DNA of 64,000 nt, taken from NCBI RefSeq assembly GCF_003937945.1, contig NZ_RSEC01000007.1, forward strand, positions 1 through 64,000, given 5' to 3'. The DNA comes from Amycolatopsis eburnea. Its GTDB lineage: Bacteria; Actinomycetota; Actinomycetes; Mycobacteriales; Pseudonocardiaceae. The position numbers were made by a program, and so were the translations under genes. Below, piece after piece: positions 7,401 through 14,898 of this stretch (position 1 is the first letter of the stretch; each line of letters opens with the position of its first letter). The notes beneath the pieces are model-generated. The model did no database searches. It was given only the letters and a program-made list of their open reading frames with translations, and had not been told where the DNA came from.

Positions 7401-8440
7401 GCGCGCCCGCGAAGGACATCCAGCAAGCACCCGAAGCGGGGTTCGGCAAGCGGCCCCTGGGCAAGCGGCTGGCCGGCGCCAACACGTTCTGGATCGCGCT
7501 GGTGCTGCTGGCGCTGATCATCGTCTTCAGCGCGATCGCCCCCGGCGAGTTCCCGACGCTGTTCACGTTCCAGACGCTGCTCATCGAGACCGCGGTGCTG
7601 CTGGTGCTGTCGGTCGGGATGACGTTCGTGATCATCACCTCCGGCATCGACCTGTCCGTCGGCTCGGTGCTCATCTTCGCCGGCATGGTCGCCGGCAAGG
7701 TGATGGAAGCGATGTCGGGCGGCAACGCGTCGAACGCCGGCTGGGGCGTGATCACCGCCGGGCTGCTCGCCGCGGTCGTCGCCGGCACGCTGTGGGGCCT
7801 GCTCAACGGGTTCCTCATCGCCGTGGCGGGGATCCCGCCGCTGATCGTCACCCTGGGCACGATGGGCGCGGCGCTCGGCGCGGCCTACCTGCTCAACAAC
7901 GGCTCGGACGTGCGCAGCATCCCGGTCGCGCTGAACCAGACCCTCGGCTACGGCACGTCGTTCGGCGTGGTGCCGAACCTGGTCATCGTCGCCGTCGTGA
8001 TCACCCTGATCGGCGCCTGGCTGCTGCACACCACGAAGTTCGGCCGCTACACCTACGCGGTCGGCTCCAACGCCGAGGGCGCGCGCCGGGCGGGCATCGG
8101 CGTCACCGCGCACCTGCTGAAGGTGTACACGCTGACGGGTTTCCTGGCCGGGATCGCCGGGTTCCTCTCGCTGGCGTACTACGCGTCGACCACGATCTCG
8201 GCGCACACCACCGACAACCTCAACGCGATCGCCGCGGTCGTGATGGGCGGGACGAGCCTGTTCGGCGGCGTCGGCTCGGTGCTGGGCACGGTCATCGGCG
8301 TGTTCATCCCGGCGGTGCTGAAGAAGGGCTTCAACATCACCCACGTCCAGGACTTCTGGCAGATGATCGCGGTCGGTGCCGTGCTCATCGCGGCCGTCTG
8401 GTTCGACCAGCGGCGGCGCCGCCGTCGCAACTCCCGCTGA
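7397..8440 (+). CDS. ABC sugar transporter permease (CUT2 class)
   Basis: A 347-residue membrane protein with about nine to ten hydrophobic segments between residues 32 and 335 and a short basic tail (FDQRRRRRRNSR). The stretch TFVIITSGIDLSVGSV (about 74-90) is the hallmark of ribose/xylose/fructose-type permeases. It forms the membrane pore for the ATPase and the binding lipoprotein encoded on either side. The GTG start overlaps the ATPase stop by 4 bp. It should lie under the same LacI control as the rest of the operon. Confidence 0.93.
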   Translation: MSAPAKDIQQAPEAGFGKRPLGKRLAGANTFWIALVLLALIIVFSAIAPGEFPTLFTFQTLLIETAVLLVLSVGMTFVIITSGIDLSVGSVLIFAGMVAGKVMEAMSGGNASNAGWGVITAGLLAAVVAGTLWGLLNGFLIAVAGIPPLIVTLGTMGAALGAAYLLNNGSDVRSIPVALNQTLGYGTSFGVVPNLVIVAVVITLIGAWLLHTTKFGRYTYAVGSNAEGARRAGIGVTAHLLKVYTLTGFLAGIAGFLSLAYYASTTISAHTTDNLNAIAAVVMGGTSLFGGVGSVLGTVIGVFIPAVLKKGFNITHVQDFWQMIAVGAVLIAAVWFDQRRRRRRNSR

Positions 8441-8456
8441 GTACAAAGAGGTGCTT

Positions 8457-9452
8457 ATGAAGCTGACCAAGACCCTCACCGCCATGGGTGCCGTGGTCTC
8501 CGCCGCGGCCCTCCTCACCGCGTGCGGCTCCGGCACGGTCGGGCAGACCGGGTCCGGCGACTCGGCCCAGCCGTCCGGCTCGAAGAAGCTCGCGCTCATC
8601 CCGGGCGTGCAGGCCGAGCCGTTCTACATCTCGCTGCAGTGCGGCGCGCAGGCCGAGGCGAAGAAGCTCGGCTACGAGCTGACCACGCAGGCGCCGCAGA
8701 AGTTCGACGCGGCCATGCAGACCCAGCTCGTCAACGCGCTCGGCTCGAACCCGCCGGCCGGGCTGCTCATCGCCCCGACCGACGACACGGCCATGCTCGC
8801 GCCGATCCAGCAGGTCAAGAACCGCGGCGCGAAGATCGTCGAGGTCGACACGTCGCTGAAGGACACCAGCGTCGCGGTGTCGTCGGTGTCCTCCGACAAC
8901 GCCGAGGGCGGCAAGCTCGCGGCCCAGACGATGGCGAAGCTGGCCGCCGGCAAGAGCGGTTCGGTGCTGGTTCTCGACACGATCGCCGGCACGTCGACGA
9001 CCGCGGCGCGCGCGAAGGGCTTCGAGGACGAGCTGAAGAGCACCCCGAACCTCAAGTCCGTCGGCGTCCAGTTCACCCAGAACGAGCCCGACCAGGCGGC
9101 GTCCAAGGTGACGGCGGCCCTGTCCTCGACGCCGGACCTCATCGGGATCTTCGCGACCAACCTCAACACCGGCGAAGGCGCGGCGACCGGTCTGCGCAAC
9201 GCGGGCAAGGTCGGCGCGGTGAACCTGATCGGCTTCGACGCCAGCCCGTCCGAGGTCGAAGGCCTGAAGAACGGCCAGTACCAGGCCCTGATCGCCCAGG
9301 ACCCGGCGTCGATCGGCACCCAGGGCGTGCAGCAGGCCGTGGCGGCGATCGAGGGCAAGCCGGTGACGCGGAACCTCACCGCGCAGCTGCACTCGATCAC
9401 CAAGGCGGACATGGACGCCAACGCCCAGTACTTCTACAAGCAGTCCTGCTGA
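8457..9452 (+). CDS. sugar-binding lipoprotein of the CUT2 ABC transporter
   Basis: A 331-residue substrate-binding protein. The start at 8457 is chosen because AAAGAGG lies seven bases upstream and the product then begins with a lipoprotein signal (MKLTKTLTAMGAVVSAAALLTACG; lipobox LTAC). The rest is a type I periplasmic-binding fold (ALIPGVQAEPFYISLQCGAQ, SNPPAGLLIAPTDD, VSSDNAEGG, NLIGFDASPSEVEGLKNG, IAQDP). It is tethered outside the membrane and delivers sugar to the permease. It lies 16 bp after the permease gene and is the last gene before a strong hairpin. Ligand identity is not readable from sequence. Confidence 0.93.
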   Translation: MKLTKTLTAMGAVVSAAALLTACGSGTVGQTGSGDSAQPSGSKKLALIPGVQAEPFYISLQCGAQAEAKKLGYELTTQAPQKFDAAMQTQLVNALGSNPPAGLLIAPTDDTAMLAPIQQVKNRGAKIVEVDTSLKDTSVAVSSVSSDNAEGGKLAAQTMAKLAAGKSGSVLVLDTIAGTSTTAARAKGFEDELKSTPNLKSVGVQFTQNEPDQAASKVTAALSSTPDLIGIFATNLNTGEGAATGLRNAGKVGAVNLIGFDASPSEVEGLKNGQYQALIAQDPASIGTQGVQQAVAAIEGKPVTRNLTAQLHSITKADMDANAQYFYKQSC

Positions 9453-9462
9453 CCCGTCCGTC

Positions 9463-9503
9463 AGAGCCCTGCGAGTGGTGCGCGCACCGCCTCGCAGGGC
9501 TCT
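9463..9503 (+). terminator. terminator of the sugar operon
   Basis: AGAGCCCTGCGAG pairs exactly with CTCGCAGGGCTCT around a 15-base loop, 10 bp after the binding-protein stop. Confidence 0.8.
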
Positions 9504-9613
9504 GACCAGCTGGTTCACCGCTGGTGATCAGTCACTGCCGGTCACCGCCGCGAGGCAACCGCTCACCGCACGACCCGTTCCCCCGGACGGGTGTCCCCCG
9601 TCACACTCATCTG

Positions 9614-9634
9614 CACATGCATCTACACATGCAT
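9614..9634. repeat. short direct repeat upstream of the cyclase-like gene
   Basis: CACATGCAT occurs twice with a 12-bp period (9614-9622 and 9626-9634), 19 bp before the next start codon. Each copy holds the ATGCAT palindrome. It may be a regulator-binding site. Confidence 0.4.
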
Positions 9635-9652
9635 GATCGCAGGGAGGGTGCG

Positions 9653-10366
9653 ATGAACTACGAACGATCGGCCGTGCACCGGACGATCTTCGCCGTGGAC
9701 GTCGAGGGCTACGGCGACCGGAGCAGGACCACACCACACCGCCTGGCGCTGCGCGACGGCCTGTACCGCGCGCTCGGCCGGGCGTTCGACGACGCGGGCG
9801 TCCCCTGGACGGCCTGCCGGAGCGAGGACTGCGGCGACGGCGTCTTCGTCCTCGCCCCGCCGCAGATCCCGAAAGGGCTCTTCGTCGAGTTCTTGCCCAA
9901 CGCGCTCGCCGTGGCGCTGCACCGGCACAACCTGACCCACCACGCCGGCGCCCGGATCCGGCTCCGGATGGCGCTGCACGCCGGTGAAGTCGCCTACGAC
10001 GACCACGGCGTCACGGCGCCGGCGATCAACCACGCGTTCCGGCTCCTGGACGCGGCCCCGCTGAAGGAGGCGCTCAAGGCGTCGCCCGGCGTGCTGGGGC
10101 TGATCACGTCGGCGTGGTTCTTCGAGGAGGTCGTGCGGCACAGCGAAGGCCTCGACCCGGCGACGTTCCGGCCGGTTCCGGTGGTGGTGAAGGAGACCCG
10201 CACGACGGGCTGGATCTCGCTGCCCGACCGGCCCTACCCGGCCGACGCGAGCCTGCTGGCGCGGCTGCCGGAACCCGCCAAGGTCACCGGGCTCGACGAC
10301 TACCGGACGTGGCGCCGGTTCCGCCGCCACGCCCAGGTGCTGGCCGATCGCCAGGAGCCCGGGTAG
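9653..10366 (+). CDS. stand-alone class III cyclase-like domain protein
   Basis: A 237-residue soluble protein. The start is set by GGGAGGG upstream of 9653. The N-terminus FAVDVEGYGDRS (about residues 13-24) and CRSEDCGDGVFVLAP (about 54-68) match the two metal-binding aspartate motifs of class III nucleotidyl cyclases, and APAINHAFRLLDA resembles the later AxRL motif. It lacks obvious sensor or membrane parts and continues with a short helical tail. Similar small domains occur in actinobacterial signalling and conflict proteins, often catalytically uncertain. It sits 45 bp before the LytS-type kinase gene on the same strand. Catalysis and nucleotide preference cannot be read; a binding-only role is equally possible. 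Confidence 0.6.
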   Translation: MNYERSAVHRTIFAVDVEGYGDRSRTTPHRLALRDGLYRALGRAFDDAGVPWTACRSEDCGDGVFVLAPPQIPKGLFVEFLPNALAVALHRHNLTHHAGARIRLRMALHAGEVAYDDHGVTAPAINHAFRLLDAAPLKEALKASPGVLGLITSAWFFEEVVRHSEGLDPATFRPVPVVVKETRTTGWISLPDRPYPADASLLARLPEPAKVTGLDDYRTWRRFRRHAQVLADRQEPG

Positions 10367-10411
10367 CCGTAGGATCTGGGGCCCTGGACACCGTCGCCGA
10401 GGGGAGGCCCG

Positions 10412-11464
10412 ATGACCGTGCACCTGCGCCCGGCGTCCCGCGCCGACCCGCTGCCGGTGCTGGCCGCCGCCCGCCGGATCACCGGCGACCTGCGCGACGG
10501 CCTCTCCGGCACCCGCGCGCGCCGCGCCGCGCACGGCCTGCGCCGGCTCTTCGGCTTCCCCGGCCTCGGCCTCACCGACCTGTCCGGTTCGCTGCTCTGG
10601 TCGGGCCGGCCCGGGCCGGACGCCGTCGTCGCGACGGTGCTCGAGGGCGTCCTGCACACCGAGGAACCCGGTTCGGCGCCGGACGTCCTGGTGCTCCCGC
10701 TGCACGTCCGCGACGAGCTCGCCGGCGCGCTGCTGGTGGTCGGCGACGTGCGGGAGGCGGTCGCGGCCCAGGCGGCGGACCTGGTCGTCCAGGCGCTGGA
10801 ACGCGGGCGGCTGGAGGCGTCGGCGGAACAGGCGGCGCAGGCCGAGCTGCGCGCGCTGCGGGCGGAGATGTCCCCGCACTTCGTCTACAACGCGCTGACG
10901 GTCATCGCGTCGCTGGTGCGCTCGGACCCCGACCGCGCCCGCGACCTCATGCTCGACTTCGCCGACTACACCCGTTACAGCCTGGCGCGCCACGGCGAGT
11001 ACACGGTGGTGGCCGAGGAGTTCCGCGCGATCGAGACGTACCTGGCGCTGCAGCGGGCGGTGCTCGGCGAACGGCTGCGCGTCCAGGTGCGGGTGGCGCC
11101 GGAGGTGCTCGCCGTCGCGGTGCCGTACCTGGTGCTGGAACCGCTGGTGGAGAACGCGATCCGGCACGGCATCGAGCCGCGGTCGGGCACCGGGCTGGTC
11201 CAGGTGCACGGCCAGGCGGAAGGGAACGACTGCGTGATCTTCGTCGAGGACGACGGCGTCGGCATGGACCCGAAGCGCGCGGCGGACATCCTGGCCGGCC
11301 GCACCGGCGACGACGACCCGGCCGGCCTCGGCCTGGCCAATGTGGACCGCCGGCTGCGGGACGTCTACGGCGCTTGGTACGGCTTGACGGTGGAGACCGA
11401 GGTCGGCGCCGGCACCCGCGTGATCGTGCGGGTGCCGCGGTTCCAGCCGGGGGTGCTGCCGTGA
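10412..11464 (+). CDS. LytS/YehU-type sensor histidine kinase
   Basis: A 350-residue cytosolic kinase. Residues about 55-130 form a GAF-like sensor region; the phosphoacceptor box LRAEMSPHFVYNALTVIASL (about 150-170) defines the LytS (His_kinase) class; the ATPase domain shows the N box EPLVENAIRHGI, the G1 box EDDGVGMD and GLGLANVDRRLRDVYG. No transmembrane segments are seen, so the signal is probably intracellular. A GGGGAGG site precedes the ATG and the stop overlaps the LytTR gene by 4 bp (GTGA). In Enterobacteria and Bacillus such LytS/LytTR pairs sense pyruvate and control its transporters; the symporters downstream make a monocarboxylate signal plausible here. Confidence 0.93.
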   Translation: MTVHLRPASRADPLPVLAAARRITGDLRDGLSGTRARRAAHGLRRLFGFPGLGLTDLSGSLLWSGRPGPDAVVATVLEGVLHTEEPGSAPDVLVLPLHVRDELAGALLVVGDVREAVAAQAADLVVQALERGRLEASAEQAAQAELRALRAEMSPHFVYNALTVIASLVRSDPDRARDLMLDFADYTRYSLARHGEYTVVAEEFRAIETYLALQRAVLGERLRVQVRVAPEVLAVAVPYLVLEPLVENAIRHGIEPRSGTGLVQVHGQAEGNDCVIFVEDDGVGMDPKRAADILAGRTGDDDPAGLGLANVDRRLRDVYGAWYGLTVETEVGAGTRVIVRVPRFQPGVLP

Positions 11465-12216
11465 CGTCGCTTCGCGTACTCGCCGTCGACGACCTGCCGC
11501 CCGCGCTGGACGAGCTGTGCACGCTGTTGCGCGAAGCCCCCGAAGTCGGCGAAGTCGTCGGGGCGGGCGACGCGCTGAAGGCGTTGAAGCTGCTTCAGGC
11601 GGACAGGTTCGACGCGGTGTTCCTCGACATCTCGATGCCGGGCCTCGACGGCCTCGAACTGGCATCGCTGCTGGCCCGGCTGAACGAGCCCCCGGTGATC
11701 GTGTTCGTCACGGCCCACGACGGCCACGCGGTGACGGCCTACGGCATCGGCGCGGTGGACTACCTCTTGAAGCCGGTCCGGGCGGAGCGCCTTTCGGCGG
11801 CGCTGGCGAAGGTCCTGCGGATGGCGACGCCGGCTTCGCGCTCGACACCGGACGCGATGGCCGCGCTCCCGGTGGAGTCCGGCGGCCGAACCCGCTACGT
11901 CCGCCGCGACGACGTCCTGTTCGTGGAGGCCCACGGCGACTACGTCCGGCTGCACACACGCGGCGGCGTGCACCTGGTGCGGATGCCGATTTCGCGGCTC
12001 GAGGAGTATTGGGAGGGGACGGGGTTCAGCCGGGTGCACCGCGGGTTCCTGCTCGCGGTGGGAGCGGTGCTGGAGCTGCGCAGCGACAGCGCGGGCGGCC
12101 TGCTGGCCCACACGGAGGCCGGTGACGTACCGGTGAGCCGGCGACACGCACGAGACCTGCGCGACCGGTTGCTGGAGGCGGCCCAGCGAGGACAACTGGG
12201 GCCGGGCCCGCGATGA
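11461..12216 (+). CDS. LytTR-family response regulator
   Basis: A 251-residue response regulator. The receiver domain (1-125) has the phosphoacceptor D56 in DAVFLDISMPGLDG, with VDD at the start and the conserved lysine in DYLLKPV. The C-terminal LytTR DNA-binding domain (about 145-245) shows the beta-rich pattern RYVRRDDVLFVEAHGDYVRL and FSRVHRGFLL. It is coupled to the kinase by GTGA and should activate the downstream symporter genes when phosphorylated. Its stop TGA overlaps the ATG of a tiny frame at 12213 within a 17-bp direct repeat. Confidence 0.93.
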   Translation: MTSLRVLAVDDLPPALDELCTLLREAPEVGEVVGAGDALKALKLLQADRFDAVFLDISMPGLDGLELASLLARLNEPPVIVFVTAHDGHAVTAYGIGAVDYLLKPVRAERLSAALAKVLRMATPASRSTPDAMAALPVESGGRTRYVRRDDVLFVEAHGDYVRLHTRGGVHLVRMPISRLEEYWEGTGFSRVHRGFLLAVGAVLELRSDSAGGLLAHTEAGDVPVSRRHARDLRDRLLEAAQRGQLGPGPR

Positions 12217-12295
12217 GCCGCCCAACCGCCCGGTTCCGCACCCAGCGCCAGCCGTGGCCCGCAGCCACCCGACACCGCCCGGGCCCGCGATGAGC
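12202..12295. repeat. 17-bp direct repeat flanking a 60-bp insert
   Basis: CCGGGCCCGCGATGAGC occurs at 12202-12218 and again at 12279-12295, 77 bp apart. The first copy holds the LytTR stop and an ATG; the second holds the start of the next gene. The 60 bp between look like an insertion or partial duplication that separated a former ATGA overlap. Confidence 0.7.
12213..12293 (+). CDS. 26-codon coupling ORF between lytTR and the membrane protein gene
   Basis: An ATG overlapping the LytTR stop (ATGA) opens a 26-codon frame whose own TGA overlaps the next gene's ATG at 12290. The peptide is Arg/Pro-rich and looks like random sequence. The likely value is translational: ribosomes passing through it would reach the next start and so keep the operon coupled. 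There is no evidence of peptide function. Confidence 0.3.
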   Translation: MSRPTARFRTQRQPWPAATRHRPGPR

Positions 12296-12640
12296 AAGAT
12301 CCGCCGGGTCGCCGTCACCAGCCCGCAAACCCGCCTCGCCCACGCCCGCCGCCGTTCCCGGCACCGCTGGCGCCAGCCCCGCCTCCCCGTGTCCGACACC
12401 CAGCGCGCCACCGCCCTCTACACCGCGCAACGCCGCCGCGGCGTCCCCGCGCTGGTCCTGATGTTCGCGCTGCTGCTCGGCCTCCCCGGCGTCTTCGCGC
12501 TCTTCCCGGGCCTCGACACCGTGCGGCTGCTGGGAATCCCCCTCTCCTGGCTGATGCTGGCCGTCCTCCCCTACCCGGCGATGGCACTGCTCGCCCGCTG
12601 GCAGCTCCGCCGCGCCGAACGCCTCGAGGACGACCGATGA
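12290..12640 (+). CDS. small two-helix membrane partner of a sodium:solute symporter
   Basis: A 116-residue protein with a basic N-terminus (AHARRRSRHRWRQPR), two hydrophobic helices (VLMFALLLGLPGVFALF and SWLMLAVLPYPAMALL) and a charged tail RRAERLEDDR. It has the size and position of the small DUF485-like partners encoded just before acetate/pyruvate-type symporters in actinobacteria. The ATG at 12290 is preferred to an upstream GTG at 12254 because of the ATGA coupling. Its stop TGA overlaps an ATG at 12637 that was probably the original symporter start. Confidence 0.7.
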   Translation: MSKIRRVAVTSPQTRLAHARRRSRHRWRQPRLPVSDTQRATALYTAQRRRGVPALVLMFALLLGLPGVFALFPGLDTVRLLGIPLSWLMLAVLPYPAMALLARWQLRRAERLEDDR

Positions 12641-12644
12641 CCCC

Positions 12645-12731
12645 AGCGCCCCAATGTGGCCTTCGGTGCGTCAGACGCACCCAAGGCGGCCTTCGGTGCG
12701 CAAGACGCAACCAAGGCCACATTGGGGCGCT
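12645..12731. repeat. composite palindromic repeat, copy 2, at the symporter start
   Basis: The outer arms AGCGCCCCAATGTGGCCTT and AAGGCCACATTGGGGCGCT enclose two degenerate GGTGCG...GACGCA units. It is built like the element at 945-1024. It lies eight bases after the ATG at 12637 and supplies a new in-frame ATG (12654) for the symporter. Removing 80 or 86 bp would rejoin the ATG at 12637 to the symporter frame. Confidence 0.8.
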
Positions 12732-12752
12732 CGAGACCGGCGGGCCGCGCTA

Positions 12753-14477
12753 GTGGGCATCGCGCTCGCCGTCGCCCCCGTCGTGCTCGTGACGCTCCTC
12801 ATCGGCGTGCGCGGGGTCGCCGCGATGCGCACGACGTCCGACTTCCTGGTCGCGTCGCGCCGGATCTCGCCGCTGGTCAACTCGGCCGCCGTCTCCGGCG
12901 AGTACCTGAGCGCGGCGAGTTTCCTCGGCGTCGCGGGCCTCGTCGTCAAGGACGGCATCGGCGCCCTCTGGTACCCGGTCGGCTTCACCGCCGGCTACAT
13001 CGCGATGCTCGTCCTCGTCGCCGCCCCGATGCGCCGCTCGGGCGCGCTGACCGTCCCCGACTTCGCCGAAGCCCGCCTCAACTCCCCCGCGCTGCGCCGC
13101 CTCACCGCCGTCGTGGTCCTCGTAATCGGCACCATCTACGTCGTCCCGCAGTTCCGCACCGCCGGGCTGGTGCTCACCGCCGTCGGCGGCACGCCGTACT
13201 GGGTCGGGGTCGTCCTGGCCGGCGCCGCGGTCAGCGTCACGCTCGCGCTCGGCGGGATGCGGGCGGCGACGTACGTCCAGGCGTTCCAGTTCGTCCTCAA
13301 GCTGCTGCTGTTCCTCGTCCCGGCGATCTGGCTCGTCCTCCAGGCGGGCGCGGTCAACCGGACCGACGCGCTCAACCCCGTCGAGTTCACCCACTTCGCC
13401 CGCGAAACACCGGTGCGCTTCGAAGTCGACGTCACCATGGAGATCCGCGAGCCGACCACCGTGCGGCGCAACGGCGTCCCCGAAACCCTGCCGCCGGGCG
13501 AGTTCACCGCGCACAGCCAGGACGAGGTCGTGTTCGGCGCGGGCGCGGCGGTCCCGGCCGTCCGCGGCGGGGCCCCGCTCGGCGGCGCCGGCTGGCAGCG
13601 GCCGCTGCTCGACCTCGGCGACGAGGGCCACCCGCTGCTCGGCACCTGGGCCGTGCTCATCGCGACCATGCTCGGCACGATGGGCCTGCCGCACGTGCTC
13701 ATGCGCTTCCACACCAGCCCGGACGGCCGCGCCGCGCGCCGCACCGCCGCGATCACCGTGGCCCTGCTGGGCGTCTTCTACCTCTTCCCCGGCGTCTACG
13801 GCGTCCTCGGCCGGGTGCTCGTGCCCGGCCTGTACCTCTCCGGCGCCACGGACACCGTCGTGGTCGCGCTGCCGTACCAGGTGGACCGCGGCTGGGCCGG
13901 CGGCCTCTTCACGGCGTTGCTCACCGCGGGCGCGTTCGCCGCGTTCCTGGCGACGTCGCTCGGCCTGCTGCTGGTGATGTCCGGCGCCATCGCGCACGAC
14001 CTCGTGCCCGGCGGGCTGCGGCGGCTGCGGATCGCCGTGTTCGGCGTCGCCGCGATCATGGTGCTGCTCGCGCTGCGCTCGGCCGAGCTCGACGCCGGGG
14101 TGCTCGTCACGTGGGGCTTCACCGTCGCGGCGTCGACGTTCTGCCCGCTGCTCGTGCTCGGCATCTGGTGGCCGCGGCTGACCGCGGCGGGCGGCATCGC
14201 CGGGGTGCTGACCGGGCTCGTCGCGTCTTCGGGGTCGATCTTGTTCGCCCTCGCCGGCCCGGAACTGCACGGCTGGGTGGCGATCTTGGTGCAGCAACCG
14301 GCACCCTGGTCGGTACCGCTGGCGTTCGGCGTAATGGCGTTGGTCTCCTTGCGGGGCAGGCCCCCCACCTGGTCGACGGCGGCGATGCTCCGGTTGCACC
14401 TGGACGAGCCCCGTTCGTCGGGACCGCGCGACCGTTCGTCAACCGTTCGTCGTCTGGCCCGGCTGTTGAGCCGCTGA
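12753..14477 (+). CDS. sodium:solute symporter (SSS family), disrupted start
   Basis: About 574 residues of a multi-helix SSS transporter. It opens with a hydrophobic helix (GIALAVAPVVLVTLLIGV), then DFLVASRRISPLVNSAAVSGEYLSAASFLGVAG, the family signature also seen in the second symporter here, and GLPHVLMRFHTS in the middle. An extra hydrophilic segment of about 90 residues (VDVTMEIREPTTVRRNG to LGDEGHPLLG) sits between helices and faces one side of the membrane. The true start is uncertain: a palindromic repeat separates the coupled ATG at 12637 from the frame; GTG 12753 or an ATG inside the repeat (12654) may be used. Acetate, pyruvate or propionate are likely substrates, inferred from family and the LytSR genes. 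Confidence 0.85.
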   Translation: MGIALAVAPVVLVTLLIGVRGVAAMRTTSDFLVASRRISPLVNSAAVSGEYLSAASFLGVAGLVVKDGIGALWYPVGFTAGYIAMLVLVAAPMRRSGALTVPDFAEARLNSPALRRLTAVVVLVIGTIYVVPQFRTAGLVLTAVGGTPYWVGVVLAGAAVSVTLALGGMRAATYVQAFQFVLKLLLFLVPAIWLVLQAGAVNRTDALNPVEFTHFARETPVRFEVDVTMEIREPTTVRRNGVPETLPPGEFTAHSQDEVVFGAGAAVPAVRGGAPLGGAGWQRPLLDLGDEGHPLLGTWAVLIATMLGTMGLPHVLMRFHTSPDGRAARRTAAITVALLGVFYLFPGVYGVLGRVLVPGLYLSGATDTVVVALPYQVDRGWAGGLFTALLTAGAFAAFLATSLGLLLVMSGAIAHDLVPGGLRRLRIAVFGVAAIMVLLALRSAELDAGVLVTWGFTVAASTFCPLLVLGIWWPRLTAAGGIAGVLTGLVASSGSILFALAGPELHGWVAILVQQPAPWSVPLAFGVMALVSLRGRPPTWSTAAMLRLHLDEPRSSGPRDRSSTVRRLARLLSR

Positions 14478-14547
14478 ATCTTCACGAGGGACTCACACGT
14501 CCCTACGGTGTCGCACGTCACTTTCCGCAGCGTCGCGAGGAGCAGCG

Positions 14548-14898
14548 ATGAGCACGACGGACACCGGCGGCGGGCCCCCGGAAACGTCTGAGACCGTGTG
14601 GGAACACGCCCACGACAGCACGGAGTTCCGCGAGCTGCGCAGCCGCCTGCGCCGGTTCGTCTTCCCCATGACGGCGCTGTTCCTCGTCTGGTACCTGCTG
14701 TACGTGCTGCTCGCGGACTACGCGCACGGCTTCATGAGCACCAAGCTGGTCGGCAACATCAACGTCGGCCTGGTCTTCGGCCTGCTGCAGTTCGTCTCGA
14801 CGTTCGTCATCACCGGGCTGTACGTGCGCTACGCCAACCGGAAGCTCGACCCGGTCGCCGAGAAGATCCGCGAGGACATCGAGAAGGAGCAGGCATGA
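14548..14898 (+). CDS. DUF485 small membrane protein
   Basis: A 116-residue protein with a soluble N-terminus, two transmembrane helices (VFPMTALFLVWYLLYVLLA and GLVFGLLQFVSTFVITGLYV) and a charged tail, the classic DUF485 layout (FRELRSRLRRFVFP). In Corynebacterium and E. coli such proteins are encoded immediately before MctC/ActP-type monocarboxylate symporters and may support them. GAGGAG precedes the ATG and the stop overlaps the next gene by 4 bp. It is separated from the first symporter by 70 bp. Confidence 0.92.
   Translation: MSTTDTGGGPPETSETVWEHAHDSTEFRELRSRLRRFVFPMTALFLVWYLLYVLLADYAHGFMSTKLVGNINVGLVFGLLQFVSTFVITGLYVRYANRKLDPVAEKIREDIEKEQA

Noticed and set aside
6782..8440. 552-codon fusion of a basic domain to the permease
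   Set aside because: The first part is a shadow of the ABC ATPase; the permease has its own GTG overlapping the ATPase stop.
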